The notes beneath the pieces were generated by a model. The model was given only the letters and a program-made list of their open reading frames with translations, was not told the DNA's origin and did not search any database. Below, in pieces: positions 1 to 5,613 of a stretch of 5,811 nt of DNA. The position numbers and the translations under genes were made by a program. This stretch comes from JACCZP01 sp050997195. Its GTDB lineage: Bacteria > Actinomycetota > Thermoleophilia > Solirubrobacterales > Thermoleophilaceae. How positions within the stretch are numbered: the stretch's first letter is position 1; every line of letters starts with the position of its first letter. The DNA lies in assembly GCA_050997195.1 (NCBI GenBank), contig JBPCRE010000002.1:1-5811 (forward strand), read 5' to 3'.

Positions 1-611
1 AGCACCTGGTGGTGCGGCTGGGGCTCGGACTCGAACGACATGAAGTCGAGCTTCTTGCGGAAGGTTCTCTGGTCCATGTCGAGGTGGTTCACGAGCTCGG
101 CGTGGTCGAGCGACCCCACGCTCACGCCCACCTCCAGGGCGTGGCAGACCGGCGCGTAGGGCCCTGGATCGAGCAGCTCAGGAGGTGAGCGCACTCGCTC
201 CAGCGGTGTCTCCGGCGGAAGGAGAGTCCACCACCACTCACCGGCTGTGTCCGGCGTCCAGGCCAGTGTGCTCCCCCCGTGGACGGTCTCGAAGACGCTC
301 AGGGTTCCGGCCTCTGGCAACACGCCGGCAGCGGGCTCCGCCAGCGGCGGGCAGTCGGCGAAATCGAGCTGGCCGACGAAGTGCATCGCCCTCCCGTCCG
401 GCGAGCGCGGCCAGGGCGTGCCCGGCCGGAGGTCGGGATCGCCGCCCAGCCGCGTGGACCCCGGGCGGTCCTCGGCGCCCGGCGACATTCGCAGGCAGGG
501 CAGCAGGTCGCGGGCGATCCGCTCGAGGTCGTAGAGGCCGGCCTTCGCAGCCGGGTGCGAGCGCATCCGCCCCAGGAGCGCCTCCACCTGCTCCTGGTAG
601 CCGACGGCCAC
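1..611 (-). CDS. DUF1963 (YwqG-like) protein, C-terminus cut by window edge
   Basis: The frame stays open from a GTG at 611 to the left edge, giving 203 complete codons. After a helical N-terminus (about residues 1-45) comes the run TRLGGDPDLRPGTPWP (53-68), then GRAMHFVGQLDFAD (73-86) and PEAGTLSVFETVHGG (99-113). This order (a TRLGG.PDLP.G..WP-like segment, then a F.GQ.D. segment, then a G.L.FF-like strand) is the pattern I know from the DUF1963/YwqG family, whose biochemical role is not established. No signal peptide or membrane segment is visible, so it is probably cytoplasmic. GTG 611 is chosen because no other ATG, GTG or TTG lies in frame between it and the end of the upstream gene. 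It has no Shine-Dalgarno site, but a TAGCGT hexamer ends 7 bp before it, which would fit a leaderless start. It follows the DUF2207 pieces on the same strand after 94 bp. Family assignment is fairly sure; function is unknown. Confidence 0.8.
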   Translation of the reverse strand, partial: MAVGYQEQVEALLGRMRSHPAAKAGLYDLERIARDLLPCLRMSPGAEDRPGSTRLGGDPDLRPGTPWPRSPDGRAMHFVGQLDFADCPPLAEPAAGVLPEAGTLSVFETVHGGSTLAWTPDTAGEWWWTLLPPETPLERVRSPPELLDPGPYAPVCHALEVGVSVGSLDHAELVNHLDMDQRTFRKKLDFMSFESEPQPHHQV

Positions 612-640
612 GGTCGCGACGCTAGTGCACGCCCGGTCGC

Positions 641-657
641 CGGCCGTTCCCCGGCCG
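641..657. repeat. 6-bp perfect inverted repeat (hairpin) in intergenic gap
   Basis: CGGCCG, five bases, then CGGCCG forms a GC-only stem in the 94-bp gap between the DUF2207 stop (706) and the DUF1963 start (611). No T-run follows on either strand, so it is not a standard intrinsic terminator. It could attenuate leftward transcription or be a chance palindrome in GC-rich DNA. Confidence 0.35.
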
Positions 658-705
658 CACTTCGCCGCCGCCGGGGGGTCGGCGGACCGCCCCCCGACAT
701 CCGGT

Positions 706-1116
706 CTAGCGTCCCTCGGACGCCTCGATCCCGCCCTGGGGCACGAGGTCGGGTCGGGGGCTCGTCACCGACCCCGCCTCCAGGGTCGACACCACATCAT
801 GGCGCCAGTAGGTCTCGGCATCCCGGGCTGTCACACGGCCGACGCCATCGACTACCTCGGCGCTCTCGCATGCGGCGCAGCGGACGTCGATGAGGCCGGG
901 CGCCTCGATCGTCGCGGAGATCGAGGACACGGAGGCAGTGTCCAGGTCGCCACCCGTGAGGTTCCAGGGCATTTCGACGAGGCCCGCATGCTCCCGCAGC
1001 CCGCCGTGGATCTCGTAGCGGAGCACGAACGTCCGCCGCCCCGCGGCCTCCGTCGACTCGTCGCCGAACGACCAGTAGTGGCTCACGCCGGGATTGTCGG
1101 TGAGCTCGGCAGGCAT
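706..1116 (-). CDS. DUF2207 ectodomain, second part (frame-shifted from first part)
   Basis: A 136-codon frame that continues the DUF2207 domain begun at 1083-1484. Residues 14-39 (HYWSFGDES followed by RRTFVLRYEIHGGL) match the family's .IRIGDP...GRHTYVIRY.V.GAL stretch. Residues 48-55 (EMPWNLTG) match its WNVTG motif, and the following SSISATIEAP matches the strand that closes the domain. Two cysteines (C79, C82) sit where many members carry a Cys pair. The frame stops soon after LEAG (116-119) and shows none of the transmembrane or glycine-rich C-terminal part of full-length members, which are usually well over 500 residues. ATG 1116 lies inside the end of the preceding frame, with AGGCGG about 6 bp upstream, so coupled re-initiation is possible. 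However, this piece alone has no export signal. I read it as the downstream half of a gene broken by an indel; a sequencing error is the alternative. Confidence 0.65.
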   Translation of the reverse strand: MPAELTDNPGVSHYWSFGDESTEAAGRRTFVLRYEIHGGLREHAGLVEMPWNLTGGDLDTASVSSISATIEAPGLIDVRCAACESAEVVDGVGRVTARDAETYWRHDVVSTLEAGSVTSPRPDLVPQGGIEASEGR

Positions 1117-1484
1117 TGCGCGCCGCCTGCCGCCGGGCAGGCGCTCACGGCCTCGGCGAAGCGCAGGCGACTGATGAGAACCATCCCGTCGTCGGTGATG
1201 AAACGCGGCTCCAGGTCGCGAAACGGCCCTTCCGCGGCGTCGGCTCCGTAGTCGATGGTCGACGTCTCCTCAACCTCGACGACGCCGTCTCGTCGCACCT
1301 TCATCCCAATGTCCAGCGAGGTGTAGGCGGCTGCGGGCGCGGTAATCAGAAGCCACCCCACCACGCCGAAGAAGATCACGGCCGGAAGCGCGAAAAGCAC
1401 GAGGACACCAACGACGATCAATATCGTCGTCCGGGCCACGCCCCGTTGGTCCGCGAGCCTCGGGCCCTGTCCGCGGGCGGGCAC
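1083..1484 (-). CDS. DUF2207 membrane protein, N-terminal part (frame-shifted)
   Basis: A 133-codon frame with a basic N-terminus, a long hydrophobic segment at about residues 19-49 (TTILIVVGVLVLF through GWLLITA), and then an outside-facing domain. From residue 54, YTSLDIGMKVRRDGVVEVEE, then IDYG, then GPFRDLEPRFITDDG is the classic opening of DUF2207 (YciQ-type predicted membrane proteins): an amphipathic strand, a V.E...DF motif and a FRDIP.R motif. After AEAVSACPAAGGAQ the frame turns into non-family sequence and stops at 1083, while the next frame takes up the domain. GTG 1484 is preferred because AAGGGG lies 6 bp upstream; GTG 1439 is an alternative that still keeps the membrane segment. 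It starts 28 bp after the PspC stop, so the two are probably co-transcribed. Local base composition (for example 1381-1440) is visibly less GC-rich than in the genes to the right, in keeping with relaxed constraint. Confidence 0.7.
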   Translation of the reverse strand: MPARGQGPRLADQRGVARTTILIVVGVLVLFALPAVIFFGVVGWLLITAPAAAYTSLDIGMKVRRDGVVEVEETSTIDYGADAAEGPFRDLEPRFITDDGMVLISRLRFAEAVSACPAAGGAQCLPSSPTIPA

Positions 1485-1512
1485 CCTCTGCCCCTTGGTC
1501 GTCGGCCTCAGC

Positions 1513-1761
1513 TCAGCTCAGCCGCGGAGGCGCCTCGGACCCGGGCGGCAGCCGCCCCTCGACCGGCATGAGAAACCACAGGAGCAGGTACACGATGGTC
1601 TGCGGCCCGGGGATGACCAGCGAGAGCACGAAGGCGATGCGCACGAAGGCCGGACGGGTACCGAGGCGCCGAGCGAGACCGGCGCTCACCCCGCCGAGCA
1701 GCTTGCCCCGGCGGGCGCGGACGAGGCCCTGTCGCGCGAGTGCCGAGCGCACGGAGTTCAT
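1513..1761 (-). CDS. PspC-domain small membrane protein
   Basis: An 82-residue protein made almost entirely of one PspC domain. Residues 15-34 (RARRGKLLGGVSAGLARRLG) match the family's G.C.GLA.YLG opening. Then RPAFVRIAFVLSL (36-48) matches D...VR..F....., and a hydrophobic stretch ending YLLLWFLMP (58-66) is the usual Y..LW..MP close. There is one transmembrane segment at about 39-65 with a basic, probably cytoplasmic, N-terminal side. PspC-domain proteins are known from phage-shock and other envelope-stress systems, where they sense membrane state; many actinobacterial copies are stand-alone and unstudied. ATG 1761 is chosen because the domain begins soon after it and a promoter-like TATAGT lies 6 bp upstream. 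Longer reading frames to 2019 would run through the Nudix gene on the other strand. It is first in the leftward operon with the DUF2207 gene 28 bp downstream. Its GC-rich tail after residue 66 is short and probably disordered. Confidence 0.85.
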   Translation of the reverse strand: MNSVRSALARQGLVRARRGKLLGGVSAGLARRLGTRPAFVRIAFVLSLVIPGPQTIVYLLLWFLMPVEGRLPPGSEAPPRLS

Positions 1762-1764
1762 CTC

Positions 1765-2430
1765 ATGACTATAACCCTCCGGATGGCCCTTGCAAGCCCG
1801 AACCCGAGCCGCGTGAGCGTCGGTGGCCCGGCGCCGGGGGAGGAGAACCCGGGCGCGGAGATCCCTCCGCGTGCGTCCTCCTCGCTCATCCTCCTGCGCG
1901 ACGGAGCCGGAGGAGCGGAGGTGCTCCTCGTGCGCCGCAACCCCGAGGCCCGCTTCATGGGCGGGGCCTGGGTCTTCCCCGGAGGAGCGCTCGACGAGCA
2001 GGACGAGAGCCCCGCGCACACCGCCGTGCGCGAGCTCGCCGAGGAGTCCGGGGTCGCACTAGACGGGGTGAGCGCGCTCGTGCCCTTCTCGCGCTGGATC
2101 ACCCCCGCCGAGGTGAAGGTGCGCTTCGACACCCGCTTCTTCGTGGCCCGGGCGCCTCAGGGAGCCGAGGCCGTGCCCGACGGGTCGGAGTGCGTGGCCG
2201 CCGGGTGGTTTCGACCGAGCGCCGCGCTCGAGGCCCACGCTCGGGACGAGCTCGAGCTCGTATTCCCCACCATCAAGCATCTCGAGGAGCTCGCCGGATT
2301 CGCCACGGTGGAGAGCGCGCTCGAGACCGCGGGTGCCCGCGAGGTGGTGGCCATCCAGCCCCGGGTGGCGTCCGGGGAGGACGGTGACGTGCGCGTACTG
2401 CTCCCGGGCGACCCCGGCTTCACGGACTGA
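1765..2430 (+). CDS. Nudix hydrolase, NUDT19-like
   Basis: A 221-residue soluble protein. The core begins near residue 38 (ASSSLILLRD, then EVLLVRRNPEARFMGGAWVF). The Nudix box follows as PGGALDEQDE (72-81) and REL.EESGV (89-97), with the metal-binding REXXEEXG glutamates E90, E93 and E94 all present. The spacing from the second glycine to the first glutamate is one longer than the strict GX5E consensus; the FPGG..D..D form is what I associate with NUDT19-type members of COG0494, some of which hydrolyse CoA or nucleoside diphosphate derivatives. The substrate here cannot be told. ATG 1765 has GGAG 8 bp upstream; ATG 1783 is an alternative 6 codons later that would suit a leaderless mRNA. The start lies 3 bp from the divergent PspC start. 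The next gene follows after 54 bp on the same strand. Confidence 0.85.
   Translation: MTITLRMALASPNPSRVSVGGPAPGEENPGAEIPPRASSSLILLRDGAGGAEVLLVRRNPEARFMGGAWVFPGGALDEQDESPAHTAVRELAEESGVALDGVSALVPFSRWITPAEVKVRFDTRFFVARAPQGAEAVPDGSECVAAGWFRPSAALEAHARDELELVFPTIKHLEELAGFATVESALETAGAREVVAIQPRVASGEDGDVRVLLPGDPGFTD
1768..1795 (-). promoter_or_regulatory. Predicted leftward promoter for the PspC-DUF2207 operon
   Basis: On the minus strand TTGCAA (1795-1790) and TATAGT (1773-1768) are separated by 16 bp and resemble sigma-70-type -35 and -10 boxes. Transcription would be expected to begin about 7 bp beyond the -10, at or within a base or two of the A of ATG 1761, giving a leaderless PspC mRNA. GGAGGG further upstream is 15 bp from this ATG, too far for an ordinary ribosome binding site. 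The identification rests on consensus matching only. Confidence 0.5.
1770..1775 (+). promoter_or_regulatory. Possible -10 box for the rightward Nudix gene
   Basis: TATAAC on the plus strand overlaps the leftward -10 box and ends 7 bp before an in-frame ATG at 1783, the spacing expected of a leaderless start. No convincing -35 box is seen (GCGCAC at the 17-bp position), so this is weaker than the leftward promoter. Confidence 0.3.
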
Positions 2431-2450
2431 GCCCTCCGAAGAGGCGGCTC
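2429..2450 (+). terminator. Weak hairpin after the Nudix gene
   Basis: Starting inside the stop codon, GAGC/GCTC outer pairing and CCTC/GAGG inner pairing around a CGAA loop form a stem of about 8 bp with a 2-base bulge. There is no T-run after it, so termination is doubtful. It may partly separate the Nudix and SDR genes or just be a stem between co-transcribed genes. Confidence 0.25.
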
Positions 2451-2484
2451 GCTCCCGGTCGCGGAAAGCGATAGAAAGCCCGAC

Positions 2485-3516
2485 ATGGCCAAGGACCTGA
2501 CCGTGACCGTGACCGGACCGACGGGAGACCTCGGCGTGGCCGTGGTCGAGGCCCTCGAGGCCTCGAACCGCGTGAAGCGCGTGGTGGGCCTCGCTCGGCG
2601 GCCCTTCGACCCGAAGGACCGGGGTTGGAAGAAGACCCGGTACCGCGAGGGCGACGTTCAGGACGCCGCCGGCGTGCGGGACGCGGTGAAGGGCACCGAC
2701 GTGGTCGTGCACCTCGCGTTCTCCCTGCTCGGCGCCGGTTCGGTCGAGAAGACGCGCGCCGTCAACGTCGAGGGCTCGCGGAACGTGTTCGAGGCGGCCG
2801 TGGACGCCGGTGCGGAGCGCATCTGCTATGCCTCGAGCGTCGCGGCCTACGGCTTCCACGCGGACAGCCCGGACTGGCTCGACGAGGACGTGCCCGCCCG
2901 GGGCTCGGAGGCGCACTTCTACTCCCAGCAGAAGGCCGAGGTCGAGCAGGTGCTGGCCCAGATCATGCTGCGCCGGCCGAAGACCTCCGCCTACGTCTTT
3001 CGCCCGTGTGTGGTGGCCGGCCCGCGCGCGCTCTCGCTCATCTCCGAGATCCCCTACGTGCGCGCGTCCGACCAGCTACCCGCATCCCTCCGGCGCCTGG
3101 TGCGCTCGGTGCCGGGGCTCCGGCCCGTGATCCCCGACCCGGGGCTGCGCTTCCAGCTCGTGCACGAGGAGGACGTGGCGCAGGCCTTTCTCGCCGGCGC
3201 GCTCGGCAAGGGCCCGCCCGGGGCGTACAACCTCGCCGGCAAGGGCACGATCCGCATGGCCGACGTGGCCCGCGCCCTCGGCTGGTACTCGGTCCCCATC
3301 CCGAAGGCCGCCGTCGCGGCCACCGCCGAGTTCGTGGCCCGGGCCCCGGCGCTGCCCGAGGTGGCCTCCTGGATCGAGGCCGCGCGCCGCCCGGTGCTCA
3401 TGCGCACCGACCGAGCGGTCAAGGAGCTCGGCTGGAGCCCGAAGCACACGGCCAAGCAGACCCTGCGCGCCACGGTGGCCGCCTTCCGGGCGACCGAGCC
3501 CGGCGCTCCGAGCTGA
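2485..3516 (+). CDS. NAD(P)-dependent epimerase/dehydratase (extended SDR)
   Basis: A 343-residue Rossmann-fold enzyme of the extended short-chain dehydrogenase/reductase class. The dinucleotide loop is TGPTGDLG (10-17), close to TGXXGXXG. GDV (56-58) and HLAF (76-79) mark the adenine and nicotinamide side strands, and N94 lies in the usual VN.EG.RNV helix. ASS at 116-118 with Y146 and K150 of YSQQK supply the catalytic Ser-Tyr-Lys. RPCVVAGPRA (about 170-179) and a LVHEEDVAQAF segment later are typical substrate-domain elements. The second strand ends GLARRP rather than in an acidic residue, which hints at NADP preference. The family includes nucleotide-sugar epimerases and sterol/flavonoid-type reductases; nothing here fixes the substrate. 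The ATG has only a weak GAAAG 6 bp upstream. No signal peptide is seen, so it is cytoplasmic. It lies 54 bp after the Nudix gene, and the GH2 gene begins 86 bp downstream. Confidence 0.88.
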   Translation: MAKDLTVTVTGPTGDLGVAVVEALEASNRVKRVVGLARRPFDPKDRGWKKTRYREGDVQDAAGVRDAVKGTDVVVHLAFSLLGAGSVEKTRAVNVEGSRNVFEAAVDAGAERICYASSVAAYGFHADSPDWLDEDVPARGSEAHFYSQQKAEVEQVLAQIMLRRPKTSAYVFRPCVVAGPRALSLISEIPYVRASDQLPASLRRLVRSVPGLRPVIPDPGLRFQLVHEEDVAQAFLAGALGKGPPGAYNLAGKGTIRMADVARALGWYSVPIPKAAVAATAEFVARAPALPEVASWIEAARRPVLMRTDRAVKELGWSPKHTAKQTLRATVAAFRATEPGAPS

Positions 3517-3585
3517 CAGGCCTCCTCCACCACAACCTCCGCGCGGACGCCGTGTTGAATTGCCGGAGCCGCCACCCCGCGCGGC

Positions 3586-3591
3586 TACCCT
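3586..3591 (+). promoter_or_regulatory. Possible -10 box upstream of the GH2 gene
   Basis: TACCCT fits the TAnnnT pattern common in high-GC actinobacteria and would place the transcript start about 5 bp before ATG 3603. The nearest TTG-type -35 (TTGCCG, 3560-3565) is 20 bp away, longer than usual. No Shine-Dalgarno site precedes the ATG; the bases between are all C or T. Confidence 0.25.
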
Positions 3592-3602
3592 CCCCTCCCC
3601 TC

Positions 3603-5561
3603 ATGATCCGCTCCCTCACCACCCTCCTCCTCGCCACCGCGCTCCTCGGCGCCGCCGCCACCGCCCCGGCCGCCGCCGACACCTCCACCCCCTCGCCCCG
3701 CTCACCCGGTGAGGAGGGCAGCGCCGCCGTGCCCGTCGCCCCCGGCACCTCGGCCGTACCCGGCCAGATCGGCGCCCCGGGGAGCACCATCCCCGCCACG
3801 CGGCCGAGCAACAAGGTCCTCTACCGCGACGGCCACGGCGGGCGCCGGCTGCTCGACGGGGGCTGGTACTTCCGCCTGGACCGCGAGAACGAGGGCCTCA
3901 AGCAGGGCTTCGCCCGCCAGTCCTCCCCCGCCGGCTGGACTCCCGTGAGCGTTCCCAACGCCTGGAACGCGCTCGACAACTCCGACGAGAGCCAGCGCGG
4001 CACCGTGGGCTGGTACCGCAAGGACTTCATCGCCCCGGGCTCGGGGAACTGGACCTTCCGCTTCGAGTCGGTCAACCACCACGCGCAGTACTTCCTGAAC
4101 GGCCGTCCCATCGGCCGCAGCGACACCCCCTACATCGCCGTCGAGGTGCCCGCCGAGAAGATGAAGCGCGGCAAGAACAGCCTCGTGGTGCGCGTGAGCA
4201 ACCGCCGCGATGCCGAGGACGTGCCACCGGGCCTCGACCAGTCCAACGGGCGGCCCGGGGGCGGTTGGTGGAACTACGGCGGCCTGCTCCGTGAGGTCTA
4301 CATGCGCCGCGTCGGCGCGGTCGACGTCGAGGACTTCGGCGTGCGCCCGATCCTCCCGTGCCGGCGCTGCGACGCCTCGGCCGTCGTGCGCGCCACCCTC
4401 ACGAACCCCGGCTCCAAGAAGCGGGCGGTGACCCTGAAGGCCACCGTGGGCGGGCGCCGGGTGCCCTTCAAGGCGGTCACGCTGCCGGCCCGCCGCTCGC
4501 GCGAGGTCACCGCGAAGGTGGCCATCCCCAATCCGCGTCTGTGGGAGCCGGACAGCCCCGAGCTCTACGAAGCGAGGGCGTCGGCCGGCGGCACCACCTA
4601 CCGCACCCACTTCGGCGTTCGCTCGGTGCGGATGGGGGCCAACGGCCGGGTGGTGCTCAACGGCCGGCCCATCAAGCTCCGCGGCGCGAGCCTCCACGAG
4701 GACCACCCCGGAGTGGGCGCGGCGCTCACCCCGAAGATGCGCGCGGACGACGTCGATCTCTTCCGCGACATGGGCACCACCATCACCCGCGCGCACTATC
4801 CGCTCCACCCGGACTACCTCGAGAAGTTCGACCGCGAGGGAATCCTCGTGTGGGCGCAGATCCCCTTCTACCGCGTGCCCACCGAGCAGGTGGACAAGAA
4901 GGCGGTGCGCGACAAGGGCCTCGCCTACCTCGATCGCGCCATGCGCCGGGACTACAACCACCCGTCGGTCTTCACGTGGAGCATCGGCAACGAGCTGGGC
5001 TCGCGGCCCAACGAGAATCAGCAGCGCTACATCCGCGACTCGATCTCCCAGGCCAAGAAGCTCGACCCCTCGCGCTTCGTGGGCATCGACTTCGCCGGCT
5101 ACCCGAACGTGCCGCCCCTCTCGATCTACCGCAAGCTCGACGTGCTCGGCGTCAACACCTACTTCGGCTGGTACGTGGGGCCGGACGGCGCGCTGGTGGA
5201 GCGCGAGAACCTCGAGCCCTACCTCGAGCAGCTTCACCGCTACTACCCCAAGCAGGGGCTCTTCGTGAAGGAGTTCGGCGCCGAGGCCAACCGCAGCGGA
5301 GACATCGACGAAAAGGGCACCTTCGAGTACCAGCGCGACCTCATCGAGTACCACCTCGGGATCTACGACAAGAAGCCCTACGTGAACGGCGCGATCATCT
5401 GGCTCCTGCGTGACTTCAAGGTGCGCCCGGACTGGGACGGCGGCAACCCGAAGCCCGAGCCGCCCTACAACCAAAAGGGCCTCGTCACCCCGCAGGGCGA
5501 GCGCAAGCCCTCGTACTTCGAGGCGCGCCGGCTCTTCCAGGCCCTCGAGCCGCTCGAGTAG
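3603..5561 (+). CDS. Secreted GH2 glycosidase, beta-glucuronidase-like
   Basis: A 652-residue exported glycoside hydrolase of family 2. Residues 1-25 form a Sec signal peptide (MIRS, leucine/alanine core, cleavage probably after APAAA). A Pro/Ser/Thr-rich linker to about 70 follows. The jelly-roll sugar-binding domain (about 75-235) holds GWYRKDF near W137 and WWNYGG at 222-227. An Ig-like domain (about 236-342) precedes the TIM barrel, which opens with NGRPIKLRG (353-361) and HED (365-367), then TRAHYP. WSIGNE puts the acid/base at E464, and KEFGAE puts the nucleophile at E557. NQK at 623-625 aligns with the N-x-K pair that contacts the carboxylate in E. coli-type beta-glucuronidases (603 residues), so a uronide substrate is plausible; galactosidase or another GH2 activity is not excluded. 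ATG 3603 is chosen because it gives a clean signal peptide; an in-frame GTG at 3552 would add 17 residues. The dehydrogenase gene follows at once. Confidence 0.9.
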   Translation: MIRSLTTLLLATALLGAAATAPAAADTSTPSPRSPGEEGSAAVPVAPGTSAVPGQIGAPGSTIPATRPSNKVLYRDGHGGRRLLDGGWYFRLDRENEGLKQGFARQSSPAGWTPVSVPNAWNALDNSDESQRGTVGWYRKDFIAPGSGNWTFRFESVNHHAQYFLNGRPIGRSDTPYIAVEVPAEKMKRGKNSLVVRVSNRRDAEDVPPGLDQSNGRPGGGWWNYGGLLREVYMRRVGAVDVEDFGVRPILPCRRCDASAVVRATLTNPGSKKRAVTLKATVGGRRVPFKAVTLPARRSREVTAKVAIPNPRLWEPDSPELYEARASAGGTTYRTHFGVRSVRMGANGRVVLNGRPIKLRGASLHEDHPGVGAALTPKMRADDVDLFRDMGTTITRAHYPLHPDYLEKFDREGILVWAQIPFYRVPTEQVDKKAVRDKGLAYLDRAMRRDYNHPSVFTWSIGNELGSRPNENQQRYIRDSISQAKKLDPSRFVGIDFAGYPNVPPLSIYRKLDVLGVNTYFGWYVGPDGALVERENLEPYLEQLHRYYPKQGLFVKEFGAEANRSGDIDEKGTFEYQRDLIEYHLGIYDKKPYVNGAIIWLLRDFKVRPDWDGGNPKPEPPYNQKGLVTPQGERKPSYFEARRLFQALEPLE

Positions 5562-5613
5562 CGCGCTCCTGAGACCGCACGGCGTCGCAGCGCTGCTGGC
5601 CTCCTCGGCGGCG

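Noticed and set aside
619..652. GGAAC upstream of DUF1963 as an ECF-sigma -35 element
   Set aside because: No CGT-type -10 element lies at the required 15-18 bp spacing.
299..700. A 133-codon minus-strand frame starting with ATG 700
   Set aside because: It is Arg/Ser/Pro-rich with no motifs and is out of frame with the recognisable DUF1963 protein over the same bases.
185..893. Several plus-strand open frames in the left part
   Set aside because: All are Arg/Pro-rich shadows of the minus-strand DUF1963 and DUF2207 genes.
3539..3584. Two copies of the palindrome CCGCGCGG, 38 bp apart, upstream of GH2
   Set aside because: This could be an operator pair, but an 8-base GC-only palindrome is frequent in DNA of this composition, so chance is the better explanation.
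2625..3602. Upstream extension of the GH2 frame through the SDR gene
   Set aside because: The extension is Arg/Gly/Ala-rich sequence out of frame with the clearly real SDR enzyme; the signal peptide at 3603 marks the true start.
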